From the NCBI GenBank assembly GCA_023425025.1, contig JAFADG010000014.1, positions 16,787 through 80,786 on the forward strand: DNA of 64,000 bases, given 5' to 3'. Of this stretch, positions 1 through 9,185 are shown piece after piece (position 1 is the first letter of the stretch; each line of letters opens with the position of its first letter). Origin of the DNA: Bacillota bacterium (GTDB taxonomy: Bacteria > Bacillota > Clostridia > Christensenellales > Aristaeellaceae). The position numbers and the translations under genes are program-made. The notes below the pieces were generated by a model. That model made no database searches and had not been told where the DNA came from. It worked only from the letters and a program-made list of their open reading frames with translations.

Positions 1-41
1 CCGGGGATAAAAGGCGATGGATAAAGCAAAAGAAAGCATAT

Positions 42-75
42 AAAAAGGAGGGGGAATCGTTCCTCCTCCTTTTTG
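42..75. terminator. Hairpin terminator, bidirectional
   Basis: An A-rich arm AAAAAGGAGG and its complement CCTCCTTTTT flank an inner GGAA/TTCC pairing with one mismatch and a three-base loop. It has T runs on both strands, so it could end transcription from either side, including read-through from thrS. Confidence 0.7.
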
Positions 76-365
76 TATGCTGCCAGACAGACATATCATA
101 CGATACATACCTATGACGCAAGCATCACACCAAGCGGGAAAACACGTTCCGAAGCCAGCCTTCCCCTGAAGTAAGCACTGTTTAAACTGCCCCTCAGTTG
201 GCTTCATTTGAACATGCGGGCGATTATCAATCGCCCGCTTTGCTGCATGAACGCACACCTGAAGGGCACATTCTGTATAACTGCCATTTATTCATCGTTT
301 ACTGAAGGGGGTGGCAAGACGGGGAAGCCTCCCGCATACCTGCTGCAGCCTGTTCTCAGGGTGCA
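76..365. other. Intergenic stretch downstream of thrS
   Basis: No convincing coding region. The one structure is a perfect hairpin at 216-238, arms GCGGGCGATT and AATCGCCCGC around a three-base loop, followed on the plus strand by only three T residues. It could act as a weak terminator or mRNA 3' end stabiliser. Short frames here have no ribosome binding site or recognisable product. Confidence 0.5.
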
Positions 366-2306
366 TCACACATCCAGCTTTTTCACAGCGACTTCGACCA
401 ACAGCTTCTGCAGAATTTCCTCCAGGTTCATCGCGCCAAGGTTCGCGCCCTTGCGGTCGCGGACGGTGGCGGTCTTCGTTTCCACTTCCTGGTCGCCCAG
501 CACCAGCATATAGGGCGTCTTCTCCATCTGCGCCTCGCGCACCTTGAAGCCGATCTTTTCATTGCGTTTGTCGGCTTCGGCCCGAAGGCCGGCCTGGGAA
601 AGCTTTGCCGCAATTTCGTCGGCCCACTCGTCGGCCCGCTCGGTAATGGTGAGCACCTTGACCTGGGTGGGGCTGAGCCACAGGGGCATAGCGCCGGCGT
701 ATTTTTCAATCAGCAGCGCCAGCGTCCGCTCGTAGCAGCCGATGGAGGTGCGGTGGATGACGATGGGGTGCTTCTTTTGACCATCCTTGTCGGTGTATTC
801 CATGCCGAAGCGCTCCGCCAGCTGGAAGTCGATCTGGATGGTGATCATGGTGTCTTCCTTGCCCCAGACGTTCTTGATCTGAATGTCCAGCTTGGGGCCG
901 TAGAAGGCGGCTTCGCCCTCGGCTTCCACATAGGGGATGCCAATGTGGTCCAGGATGCGGCGCATGAAATCCTGCGTATCCTCCCAGGACTTGGGGTCGC
1001 CGATATACTTTTCCTTGTTGCTGGGGTCCCACTTGCTGAAACGGTAGCTGACATCGCCGTCAAGGCCCAGGGATTCGAGCATGAACCTGGCCAAATCCAG
1101 GCAGCCTTTGAATTCATCCTCCACCTGCTCGGGCGTGCAGGCCAGGTGGGCTTCGGAAATGGTGAACTGGCGCACGCGGATCAGGCCGTGCATTTCGCCG
1201 GAGGATTCGTTGCGGAACAGTGTGCTGGTTTCGGAAAGCCGCATGGGCAGGTCCCGGTAGGAGCGGGTCTTGTTCAAATATACCTGGAACTGGAAGGGGC
1301 AGGTCATGGGGCGCAGGGCGAATACTTCGCCGTCGGAATCGGGGTCGCCCATGATGAACATGCCGTCCCGGTAGTGGTCCCAATGGCCGGAAATCTTGTA
1401 CAGGTCCCGCTTGGCCATCAGCGGCGTCTTGGTCAAAAGATAGCCGCGGCGCTGCTCCTCATCCTCCACAAAGCGCTGCAGAAGCTGGATGACCCTGGTG
1501 CCCTTGGGCAAAAGGATGGGCAGGCCCTGGCCGATATAATCCACGGTTGTGAAATATTCCAGCTCGCGGCCCAGCTTGTTGTGGTCGCGCCTGCGGGCCT
1601 CCTCCTGCTGGGCAAGATAGGCGTCCAGCGCTTCCTTGGTGTCAAAGGCCGTACCGTATACGCGCTGGAGCATTTTGTTCTTTTCGCTGCCGCGCCAGTA
1701 GGCGCCGGCCACCTGCGTCAGCTTGAAGGCACGGACCTTGCCGGTGGAGTTAAGGTGGGGGCCCGCGCACAGGTCCACAAAGTCGCCCTGCTTGTAGAAG
1801 GAGATAATCGCGTCCTCGGGCAGGTCATTGATCAATTCCACTTTGTACGGCTCGTTGCGGCTTTCCATCAGGGCCAGGGCTTCGCTTCTGGGCAGCTCAA
1901 ACCGCTCCAGCCGGTCGTTCTTTTTTACGATGCGGGACATCTCTTTTTCGATGTCCTTCAGGTTTTCGGGGGAAAACGCCTCGTCCACATCAAAGTCATA
2001 GTAAAAGCCGCTGTCGATGGCCGGGCCGATGGCCAGCTTGGCCTTGGGGAAGAGCGTCTTGACCGCCTGGGCCAGCACGTGGGAGGCGGTGTGGCGCAGC
2101 GTGCGGCGGCCTGCCTCGTCGTTGAAGGTCAAAATGTCCACGGCGCAGTCTTCCTCAATGGGCTGCCAAAGCTCCACCACTTTTGTACCATTGATTCGGG
2201 CGCACAGAGCCGCTTTTTTCAGATCCTGGCTGATTTGGCCCGCGATGTCCAGCGGCGTGACGCCCTTGTCAAATTCCCGGACATTCCCTTGCAAGGTGAT
2301 TTTCAT
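366..2306 (-). CDS. thrS: Threonine--tRNA ligase
   Basis: Charges tRNA-Thr in the cytoplasm and edits mischarged Ser-tRNA. 646 residues, normal for the family. An N-terminal TGS domain (about 1-62) is followed by the editing domain with HTASH (72-76) and CAGPH (180-184), then the class II core with the motif 2 sequence FRNESSG, the zinc ligand Cys in RPMTCPF and motif 3 GCYERT, and a C-terminal anticodon-binding domain. The start is the ATG 7 bases after AAGGAGG; the frame extends further upstream, but that part lies in the T-box terminator. Preceded by its own T-box and promoter, so transcribed independently of the transglutaminase operon. Confidence 0.97.
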   Translation of the reverse strand: MKITLQGNVREFDKGVTPLDIAGQISQDLKKAALCARINGTKVVELWQPIEEDCAVDILTFNDEAGRRTLRHTASHVLAQAVKTLFPKAKLAIGPAIDSGFYYDFDVDEAFSPENLKDIEKEMSRIVKKNDRLERFELPRSEALALMESRNEPYKVELINDLPEDAIISFYKQGDFVDLCAGPHLNSTGKVRAFKLTQVAGAYWRGSEKNKMLQRVYGTAFDTKEALDAYLAQQEEARRRDHNKLGRELEYFTTVDYIGQGLPILLPKGTRVIQLLQRFVEDEEQRRGYLLTKTPLMAKRDLYKISGHWDHYRDGMFIMGDPDSDGEVFALRPMTCPFQFQVYLNKTRSYRDLPMRLSETSTLFRNESSGEMHGLIRVRQFTISEAHLACTPEQVEDEFKGCLDLARFMLESLGLDGDVSYRFSKWDPSNKEKYIGDPKSWEDTQDFMRRILDHIGIPYVEAEGEAAFYGPKLDIQIKNVWGKEDTMITIQIDFQLAERFGMEYTDKDGQKKHPIVIHRTSIGCYERTLALLIEKYAGAMPLWLSPTQVKVLTITERADEWADEIAAKLSQAGLRAEADKRNEKIGFKVREAQMEKTPYMLVLGDQEVETKTATVRDRKGANLGAMNLEEILQKLLVEVAVKKLDV

Positions 2307-2339
2307 ATTGATATCCTCCTTTTTATGGGCTCGCAAGGC

Positions 2340-2556
2340 CTTGGACAAACAAAAAATCCGCCCCGATGCCGGGACGGATGAATATCCGCGGTTCCACCCT
2401 GCTTGCAAAACCTCTCATTTGACGCTGTATCGCGCGCCTCGCGCCATGGTCGAAGGATGGTATCCCTGCGCTTCTTCCGTCAGGCGCTTTCAGCCGCGGC
2501 GCCCAATCTCTTTGCGGTGACCGGTGGGGACATGTTCCTTGTCATTCCATGGATTA
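2340..2556 (-). promoter_or_regulatory. T-box riboswitch controlling thrS
   Basis: The T-box antiterminator sequence AGGGTGGAACCGCGG lies at 2386-2400 on the minus strand. It is followed by an intrinsic terminator (2351-2378) made of TCCGTCCCGG and CCGGGGCGGA arms plus a T run. Upstream, AGAGATTGGG and GCTGAAAGCG match the AGAGA and GNTGAAA elements of T-box stems II/III. Uncharged tRNA-Thr should favour antitermination. The region between the predicted transcription start and the AGAGA element is only about 40 bases, so stem I appears very short; it contains a possible ACC (Thr) specifier near 2517-2527. Confidence 0.88.
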
Positions 2557-2561
2557 TGGGT

Positions 2562-2591
2562 AGTATATGCCTGAACCGGGCTGTCTGTCAA
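2562..2591 (-). promoter_or_regulatory. Sigma-A promoter of thrS leader
   Basis: TTGACA (2586-2591) and TATACT (2562-2567) on the minus strand are separated by 18 bases. It fires just after the transglutaminase gene stop and would start the T-box leader near 2555. Confidence 0.7.
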
Positions 2592-2601
2592 TCCCCTAGC
2601 G

Positions 2602-4887
2602 TCAAAATGTTTCTTTTTTGTTTTTTCTGCGGAAAAAGGCGCGGTAGATTCGCAGGCGGGCCTTTTTCAAGGCATTTTGCGGTTGGTACAGGCTTTCGAA
2701 GGTTTCCTTTGCCACGTCGATGTCGCCGGCCGCAACAGGATGGCGGCTGTACTGGCTCAGGCAAAGGGATTCGGCCATGGGCAGCAGGGGATGGGGATAC
2801 TTGTTCATGTTGTCCAGCCTGGCCGCGAAAGCCAGGGGGGATTCGGATGTCGCCGGTTTGGCTTTGTCCAGCAGCAGCAAATCATACACGCCGCCGATGT
2901 AGGCGTTCATGGCGTCTTTTTCTGTCTTGGCCCTGCGCGCCTTGAAGGCGGGGGTGGTCATGCGCAGCCGCAAGTAGACGGCCGCGGCGAATAGCAGAAT
3001 CAGCAGAATCCACCAGAGGATGGGCGGCAGGGGCGGCTTGTCGGGGGGCGTTTCATCCTCCGGCGGCGGCTCTTCCGAGGGCTCCGGGGAGGGGGAAGGC
3101 ATCTCTTCCGGTTCGTCGGTCGGCTCCGGCGTTGCCTGGTCGGGCGCCGGCGTAACAGTCGGGGTGGGTTCCGGCGTATTCTGCGGCTCGGGGCTGGGGG
3201 AGGGTTCCGGCGGCGGGCTTTGCTCCGGCGGCGCGTTTTCCTGCTGCTGAGGCGGCGTCGGATCGAACGCCAGCCAGCCAAAGCCGCTGAAATAGACTTC
3301 CGTCCAGGCGTGGGCATTCAGGCCCGTCACCTTGGCTGTGCCGGTGGCGTCGGGCTGCGCAAGATACCCTTCCACATACCGGGCCGGGATGCCGGCCATG
3401 CGGCACAGGACCGTCATGGCGGAAGCAAAATACGTGCAGTAGCCTTCCCTGCTGACCAGCAGGAAATAGGTGACGAAATCATTGTTCAGCGGCGGGGCGG
3501 AAGCATCCAGCGTGTAGTGATAATACCGGGACAGGTAGGTATTGATGGCCAGCGCCTTGTCATAGGGCGTCTGATAGTTTTCTGTGATGCGATGGGCCAG
3601 CTCGAACACCGACTGCTCCAGGTGGCCGGGCAGAGCTAGGTATTTTTCCCCAAGCCCGGCATAATCCGCATCCGGAAGCGCCGCGGCGGCGTTTACCAGC
3701 GTGCCCAGGCCCGGGTCGCCCCCCTGCATCAGGGAGGCCTGCACGGTATAGGTGTCTCCCGCCTTTAAATCACGGGTGATAAACAGCTCCGACGCGTTAT
3801 TGAAGTACACCACCATGTCGCTTTTGGTTGCCAGTTCCTTGACACGCTGGGGCGTGAACAGCGTCGAGGCGCTGCCGGTCTCCATGGTGACGGATACTGC
3901 CTGCGGAGCAAGCAGCGACGCGGCTTCCGAAAGATTGGTATTGGGCAGCGACGCATTGAGCAGCGTATCGCGAAGCTGGCGCCACCTGGGCGATATGTAC
4001 AGGTAGCGCCTGCCGCCGGTGGTGTCCCGCCACATGCGTCCGGTATATTCATCCTTGATGGCGCCGCGCAGGAGGATGGTTTCCGGGGTTTCCACCGTCA
4101 TCACCGAATGCGCGGTGGGTTTGGCCGGGCCGCCCAATTGGGTGGGGCCATCCGGATAGAAGCCTTCCCCCGACAGGGAGAAGACGTTGCGGGGCTCGGT
4201 AAAGAAGAGGTAGTCATAAACGGTGCGGCGCACATCCTCGGCGAACTGTTCCAGGGGCTTGGAGGCGACACGGCCGGCCGGCATGATCAAAAAGGCAAGG
4301 GCCACCGCAACGAGGGCGAGGGGCAGAACCCTGCGGGCCGGCAAATCCTCATGGATGTTGCGGGAATACAGGACCACCAGGGCCACCAGGGCAGGCAGGC
4401 TGTACACAAGCAGCTGCTGCCGCCCGGAAAACCAGACGCCCATCATTACAAGCAGGATCATGCCCAGCGCCGGGTAAAAGCCCGCGCCCCGCTTGCACAG
4501 GAAATAGGCCGTGACGGAGAAAAGGACTGCCAATAAAAGCGCCGCCTGCAAAGCAAACAGGGGAAGCGCGTCATGCTGCCCCATGGTGATCAGATACAGC
4601 GCCTTGAAAACCTGCATGGCGGAGGAAAAAACCAGGCCGCCGCCGGGCGACAGCACGGCTTCCGCGGCCTGCCAGATCACAAGGCCGGCCACTGCGAACC
4701 ATTTGACGCGTTTTGTCAGGGAAAAAAGCGACAGAAGGACAGCGACCGCGGCGCAGGCGATGAGCGCCGCCGGCCACAGGCCATCCAGCGACAGGGCAAG
4801 GGTCAGCGGCAGCGTAAGGCCCGCCGACAGCAGAAAAGACAGGCCGGCGCGGGAAAACAGATCGCCCAGCTTTTCGTTTCTTGGCAT
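2602..4887 (-). CDS. Transglutaminase-like membrane protein (TgpA/DUF3488 type)
   Basis: 761 residues. The N-terminal part (to about 215) holds several hydrophobic helices. An extracytoplasmic segment leads to a transglutaminase core with an intact Cys-His-Asp triad: Cys484 (REGYCTYF), His526 (NAHAWTEV) and Asp542 (AFDPTP). A long Pro/Glu/Ser-rich linker, one more membrane helix and a cytoplasmic tail follow. Start is backed by AAAGGAGGGG. Last gene of the moxR-DUF58-transglutaminase operon, a widespread arrangement. The family is thought to be a membrane-anchored protease or crosslinking enzyme working with the MoxR ATPase; the exact substrate is not known and cannot be read from sequence. 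Confidence 0.9.
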   Translation of the reverse strand: MPRNEKLGDLFSRAGLSFLLSAGLTLPLTLALSLDGLWPAALIACAAVAVLLSLFSLTKRVKWFAVAGLVIWQAAEAVLSPGGGLVFSSAMQVFKALYLITMGQHDALPLFALQAALLLAVLFSVTAYFLCKRGAGFYPALGMILLVMMGVWFSGRQQLLVYSLPALVALVVLYSRNIHEDLPARRVLPLALVAVALAFLIMPAGRVASKPLEQFAEDVRRTVYDYLFFTEPRNVFSLSGEGFYPDGPTQLGGPAKPTAHSVMTVETPETILLRGAIKDEYTGRMWRDTTGGRRYLYISPRWRQLRDTLLNASLPNTNLSEAASLLAPQAVSVTMETGSASTLFTPQRVKELATKSDMVVYFNNASELFITRDLKAGDTYTVQASLMQGGDPGLGTLVNAAAALPDADYAGLGEKYLALPGHLEQSVFELAHRITENYQTPYDKALAINTYLSRYYHYTLDASAPPLNNDFVTYFLLVSREGYCTYFASAMTVLCRMAGIPARYVEGYLAQPDATGTAKVTGLNAHAWTEVYFSGFGWLAFDPTPPQQQENAPPEQSPPPEPSPSPEPQNTPEPTPTVTPAPDQATPEPTDEPEEMPSPSPEPSEEPPPEDETPPDKPPLPPILWWILLILLFAAAVYLRLRMTTPAFKARRAKTEKDAMNAYIGGVYDLLLLDKAKPATSESPLAFAARLDNMNKYPHPLLPMAESLCLSQYSRHPVAAGDIDVAKETFESLYQPQNALKKARLRIYRAFFRRKNKKETF

Positions 4888-4915
4888 GCGGCCCCTCCTT
4901 TCCGAATGATTTCAA

Positions 4916-6076
4916 TCAGTCCCCGCTGGGGGTCACGTAGCAGACCTCCACGGAATTCTGCTGCAATCTGCTGATGATGGGCAAAATGGCCGGCGCTTCC
5001 GGCGTAAACGTAACCAGATACAGCCGGACGTAGGGCCCCATGCGCCGGATGCGGATGATCATATCCGCCACGGTGGAATTGAGCCGGGAGGTGATGATCA
5101 CCGTGGCCCCGGTACGGCGCATGCGGCGGGTTTCCAACAACAGCACCCGCTCAAACCGCTCCGTCTGCGAAAAATCCAGCCGCGCCAGCTCTTCCAATAA
5201 CGCCGGCGCGCCCATGCTCTTGTCGTATTCCATGGGCCGCTTGCCTAAAAGAGGCAGCCGGATGGGGTGATCGCCCCGCATTTGCCCAAGCACCACGGAG
5301 GCCGCCGTTTCGCACAGCGCGTCCTGCAAGAAAGCCTTGGCCAGGGGTTCGGACGCTTCCGGAACGGAGGGGGCGCCGCAGTCCAGCAGCACCAGCGCGT
5401 CGGGCAGCGCGGGCTCTTCAAACCTGCGGACCATCAGCTCCCGCTTGCGCATGCTCAGCTTCCAGTGGATTTTTTTGAGGGGATCGCCGGGCTGGTATTG
5501 ACGCACGTCGGCGGGCGTGGTGGGGTCTTCCCGCGCCCTGGCCATCGATTCCATGCCCGTGTCGCCGGGGCTGAACTGCAGCTGCTCCACATCAAAGGGC
5601 AGCGGCAGCACCATCAAATCCAGCGGCGGGGTATTGGGGCGCATGCTGCGGAAGAAGAAACCGAATACATCCTCCACCAGATAGCTTTGGACGCCGGGCG
5701 TGAATACGCCCACATGGGCGGTGGCAAACCGGTATGCCAGCCGCTGGCTCTTGCGGCCGGCATAAGGAAGCCGCGTCGTGATGGGCATCTCCCCCGGCGC
5801 GGCGGAAAGCGTGATGGTGATGGGCGCGATGGGCAGAAAGCTTTTGTGCCTTACCACTACCTCCAGCGTGACGAATTCGCCCCGCTGCACCCGGTGGCTG
5901 GAAAGGGCATGGGAAACACTGGCCGAGCGCCCCGCCAGCGTGACGCTGGCAAAGGATAGCACAGCCATTGCCGCAAGCAATATCGCAAACAGCAGATAGA
6001 TTTTGCTGCCTGTGGACAAAGCCGCCAGCAGGCAGGATGACAATACGGCCAATAACGTGAGTACACGTGTTTTCAT
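4916..6076 (-). CDS. DUF58 domain protein
   Basis: 386 residues if started at the ATG inside the ATGA overlap with the moxR stop codon; the open frame extends upstream but that part is antisense-like shadow of moxR. Two N-terminal membrane helices (about 5-50) precede a beta-rich region and the DUF58 core, whose signature DPLKKIHWKLSMRK is clear. DUF58 proteins resemble von Willebrand type A folds and occur next to MoxR ATPases and transglutaminase-like proteins, as here. Function is inferred from that context: part of a membrane-associated chaperone or maturation complex. Confidence 0.88.
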   Translation of the reverse strand: MKTRVLTLLAVLSSCLLAALSTGSKIYLLFAILLAAMAVLSFASVTLAGRSASVSHALSSHRVQRGEFVTLEVVVRHKSFLPIAPITITLSAAPGEMPITTRLPYAGRKSQRLAYRFATAHVGVFTPGVQSYLVEDVFGFFFRSMRPNTPPLDLMVLPLPFDVEQLQFSPGDTGMESMARAREDPTTPADVRQYQPGDPLKKIHWKLSMRKRELMVRRFEEPALPDALVLLDCGAPSVPEASEPLAKAFLQDALCETAASVVLGQMRGDHPIRLPLLGKRPMEYDKSMGAPALLEELARLDFSQTERFERVLLLETRRMRRTGATVIITSRLNSTVADMIIRIRRMGPYVRLYLVTFTPEAPAILPIISRLQQNSVEVCYVTPSGD

Positions 6077-7020
6077 GGCAGCTTCACAGGCACCTGTACG
6101 TTTTCCAGTATGGTCACAAGCACGCGTTCGGTGGTGATGCCCTTCATGCGGGCTTCGGGATTCAAAATCAGCCGGTGTGAAAGGACCGGCAGCGCCATGT
6201 GCTGCACATCCTCGGGCAGGATAAAGTCCCGGCCGTCCAGCAGCGCGCAGGCCTGGGCGGCGCGTATAAGGGCGATGGCGCCGCGGGGCGACCCGCCCAA
6301 TTGCAGCGAGGGATGGTTGCGGGTCTGGGCCATGATGTTGGCCACATAGCTGCGCACCTCCCGGGAACAGTAGATGGTGCCGAGCATCTCCTGGAGCTCC
6401 ACCACCTCCTGGGCGGTGCATACGGGCTCCAGGGTCACAAGGGGCGTTACCTTGCCGCTGTAGCGCTCCAGAACATCCATTTCTTCCTCAATGGAGGGGT
6501 AACCGATGGAGATGCGCAGGAAAAAGCGGTCCATCTGCGCCTCGGGCAGGGGGTAGGTGCCCACAAATTCCACCGGGTTCTGGGTGGCCAGCACGATGAA
6601 GGGCCGGGGCAGGGGGTGGGTGACGCCATCCACCGTTACCTGATATTCCTCCATGACCTCCAGCAGGCTGGACTGCGTCTTGGGCGAGGTGCGGTTGATT
6701 TCATCGGCCAGTACCACTTGGCTCATGACCGCGCCGGGCTTGAACTCCATTTCGCCTGTTTGAAAGTTGGCCATGGTAAAGCCCGTAATGTCGCTGGGCA
6801 TGACGTCGGGCGTGAACTGTATGCGCTTGAAGGAGCAGTCCAGTGATTTGGCCAGGGCGCTGGCCAGTGTGGTCTTGCCGACGCCGGGGACGTCCTCGAT
6901 GAGCACATGGCCCTTGCATAGCAGGGCGATCAGTGCCTGCTCAATGGCCTCGTCCTTGCCCACGATGACCTTGCGGATATTCTGCTGAAGAGCGCGGATA
7001 ATGCGCCGCGGCTGCTGCAT
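6073..7020 (-). CDS. MoxR family AAA+ ATPase
   Basis: 315 residues, typical size. Walker A is GVGKTTLA near residues 46-53, Walker B lies in VVLADEINRTSP, and sensor 1 is ATQNPVE. Preceded by AAAGGAG. MoxR ATPases act as chaperones assembling or activating partner proteins, commonly with DUF58 proteins. First gene of the three-gene operon, driven by the promoter at 7096-7124 and translationally coupled to the DUF58 gene by an ATGA overlap. Confidence 0.94.
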   Translation of the reverse strand: MQQPRRIIRALQQNIRKVIVGKDEAIEQALIALLCKGHVLIEDVPGVGKTTLASALAKSLDCSFKRIQFTPDVMPSDITGFTMANFQTGEMEFKPGAVMSQVVLADEINRTSPKTQSSLLEVMEEYQVTVDGVTHPLPRPFIVLATQNPVEFVGTYPLPEAQMDRFFLRISIGYPSIEEEMDVLERYSGKVTPLVTLEPVCTAQEVVELQEMLGTIYCSREVRSYVANIMAQTRNHPSLQLGGSPRGAIALIRAAQACALLDGRDFILPEDVQHMALPVLSHRLILNPEARMKGITTERVLVTILENVQVPVKLP

Positions 7021-7095
7021 ACGCTGTTTCTCTCCTTTAATTCCTGCTTGTCCGCTGCTTTTTCCAAAAAGCAGGCCGGTAAAAGCCTATCTCAC

Positions 7096-7124
7096 AGTAT
7101 AACGGATTGCCCCCCAATTGACAA
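7096..7124 (-). promoter_or_regulatory. Promoter of the moxR operon
   Basis: Minus strand TTGTCA (7119-7124) and TATACT (7096-7101), spacer 17 bases, about 70 bases upstream of the moxR start. It lies back to back with the birA promoter, five bases away. Confidence 0.6.
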
Positions 7125-7128
7125 GCAC

Positions 7129-7157
7129 TTGAAAAAACGGGAAACCGCAAGTACAAT
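7129..7157 (+). promoter_or_regulatory. Promoter of birA operon
   Basis: TTGAAA (7129-7134), a 17-base spacer and TACAAT (7152-7157). The leader just downstream carries a small palindrome, ATACAA and TTGTAT around TTGT (about 7155-7170), a possible operator near the transcription start. Confidence 0.6.
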
Positions 7158-7252
7158 ACAATTGTTTGTATATAAGATGTAGCTTGCCTGAAAGTACGAA
7201 AAAAATGTAAGGTGTGTAAAAGGCCTTTCATCTTTTACAAGGAGTCATCAAT

Positions 7253-8227
7253 ATGGATCAACTGCTTCAAATGCTGGCAGCCGGAGAATATCTTTCCGGC
7301 GAGGAAATGAGCAGGCGGCTGAACATTACCAGGGCCGCCGTCTGGAAGCGCATCGAGGTGCTTCGGGAACAGGGCTTCAATATTCAAAGCGCGGGGAAAA
7401 AGGGGTATCATCTCGTCTGGCCGGAGGACACGCTGGAACCGGCCTTTGTACAGTTTGGGCTGGGAACCAGGTGGGCGGGTCAGCCGGCCATGCTGCATGC
7501 AAAAAGCATGACCTCCACCAACACGGTGCTCAAGCAAGCCGCGGAGGAAGGGGCGCCAAACGGCACCGTGGCGCTGTGTGAGGAGCAGACGGCTGGCAAA
7601 GGGAGGCGCGGCCGGGCGTGGGTGTCGCCCGCGGGCCAGGGCCTGTGGGTGTCGCTGCTGATACGGCCTAAGCTTTCGCCTGCCAAGGCGCAACTGATCA
7701 CCTTCGCCGCGGCCATCGCCATGGCGGAGGCGGTGGAAAAGGAAACAGGGCTTTCCATTGGCATCAAGTGGCCCAATGATCTTGTTTTGAATGGCAAAAA
7801 GGTTTGCGGCATATTGCTGGAGCTGTCCGGGGATGTGGAATCCATAGCGTATGTGGTGGTCGGCACAGGGCTGAACGCGGGGGAGAAGGCATACCCCCCG
7901 GAGCTTTCCGGCAGGGCAACCTCGCTTGCGCAGGCGCTTGGCCGCAAGGTGCCGCGTGCGCCTATTCTGCGAAGCTATCTGCAGGCTATGGAAAAGTATA
8001 TGGAACTGCTGGAGCAAGAAGGGCTTGCCGGCATATGGGCGGCCTATGAAAGCCGCAGCTGCACGCTAAAGCGCGCTGTCAGGGTGGAAGGCGGCGGAGA
8101 AAATTTTGAAGGAATGGCCGACGGGCTGGATGAAAACGGCGCGCTGCTGGTAAGAATGGAAGACGGGACCATCCGCCGTATCCTGGCGGGAGACGTATCT
8201 GTAAGGGGAGTGATGGGCTATGTTTGA
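7253..8227 (+). CDS. birA: Bifunctional biotin ligase / biotin operon repressor
   Basis: 324 residues. An N-terminal winged helix (about 1-60, with SRRLNITRAAVWKRI as recognition segment) is fused to the biotin-protein ligase domain with EEQTAGKGRRGRAWVS (biotinyl-AMP binding loop) and KWPNDL, and a short C-terminal SH3-like domain. It makes biotinyl-5'-AMP, transfers biotin to carboxylase lysines, and in the apo state can repress biotin genes. RBS AAGGAG. Overlaps the next gene by 8 bases, so probably cotranscribed. Confidence 0.95.
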   Translation: MDQLLQMLAAGEYLSGEEMSRRLNITRAAVWKRIEVLREQGFNIQSAGKKGYHLVWPEDTLEPAFVQFGLGTRWAGQPAMLHAKSMTSTNTVLKQAAEEGAPNGTVALCEEQTAGKGRRGRAWVSPAGQGLWVSLLIRPKLSPAKAQLITFAAAIAMAEAVEKETGLSIGIKWPNDLVLNGKKVCGILLELSGDVESIAYVVVGTGLNAGEKAYPPELSGRATSLAQALGRKVPRAPILRSYLQAMEKYMELLEQEGLAGIWAAYESRSCTLKRAVRVEGGGENFEGMADGLDENGALLVRMEDGTIRRILAGDVSVRGVMGYV

Positions 8228-9185
8228 TATGGAGTTGTTTGAGGGCAGCATTACCGAGGTCCACGGCATCAAGGTGGGCCACGCGCAGAACAGGCAGGCC
8301 CGTACAGGCGTGACGGTTGTGCTGGCCGGCCGCGACGGGGCGGTAGGCGGTGTGGACGTCCGCGGTGCGGCACCCGGTACCCGGGAAACAGATCTGCTGG
8401 CGCCGGGCAACCTGGTGGAGAAGGCGAACGCAGTGGTGCTTTCCGGCGGCAGCGCCTTTGGGCTGGACAGCGCCGGCGGCGTGATGAAGTATCTGGAACA
8501 GAACGGCATCGGCATCGATATGGGCGTCTGCCGGGTGCCCATCGTGCCGGCGGCGGTTATATACGACTTGGGCGTGGGTGATCCAAAGGTCCGGCCCGAC
8601 GCCGTCCTGGGCTATTCCGCCTGCGAGCGTGCCGGCAAGGATACGGCCCAGGGGCAGGTGGGCGCGGGTACCGGCGCGACGGTCGGCAAGCTGGTGCCCG
8701 GCGGCATCCCCCAAAATGGGGGTCTGGGCACCGCCAGTATTACGCTGCCGAGTGGGGTCACGGTGGGGGCCATCGCCGTGGTCAACGCGGCGGGGGACAT
8801 TTACCATCCCCATACCGGCAAGCTGATCGCCTGTGCCGTGATGGAAGACGGCACAAAGGTGCCGGTGGAAAATTTGATGTACGGCCATGTGCCGGCCGCC
8901 AAGCCCCGGCGCATCGAGCAGCCGGGTCAAAACACCACCATCGCGGTGGTGGCCACCGACGCGGCGCTTACCAAGGAACAGGCGAACCGCCTGGCTGCCG
9001 TGGCCCACGACGGGCTGGCCAGAACCATCCGGCCGGTGCACACGCAAATGGACGGCGACACCGTGTTTGCCCTGGCCACGGGCCGGGTGGAGGCGGATGT
9101 GAACTTCATCCAGCTTTGCGCGCTGGCGGCGGAAGTGACGGCGCGGGCCATCTTAAACGGCGTGCTGGCGGGGAATACGCTGTGA
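8220..9185 (+). CDS. P1 family peptidase (DmpA/endotype aminopeptidase-like)
   Basis: 321 residues. Recognised by VHGIKVGHAQ, SGGSAFGLDSAGGVMKYLE and GQVGAGTGATVG, motifs of the S58/P1 family of N-terminal nucleophile hydrolases that self-cleave into two chains. The likely processing site is in GGLGTAS, ahead of the Thr that would become the nucleophile; this is inferred by family analogy. Substrate unknown: family members include beta-aminopeptidases and nylon-oligomer hydrolases. Start overlaps the birA stop; an in-frame ATG three codons in is an alternative. Confidence 0.88.
   Translation: MFDMELFEGSITEVHGIKVGHAQNRQARTGVTVVLAGRDGAVGGVDVRGAAPGTRETDLLAPGNLVEKANAVVLSGGSAFGLDSAGGVMKYLEQNGIGIDMGVCRVPIVPAAVIYDLGVGDPKVRPDAVLGYSACERAGKDTAQGQVGAGTGATVGKLVPGGIPQNGGLGTASITLPSGVTVGAIAVVNAAGDIYHPHTGKLIACAVMEDGTKVPVENLMYGHVPAAKPRRIEQPGQNTTIAVVATDAALTKEQANRLAAVAHDGLARTIRPVHTQMDGDTVFALATGRVEADVNFIQLCALAAEVTARAILNGVLAGNTL

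Noticed and set aside
753..2381. A 542-codon open frame on the plus strand opposite thrS
   Set aside because: It is the exact complement of thrS, whose motifs are unmistakable. Long antisense frames are common in GC-rich codon use, and this one has no RBS or family.
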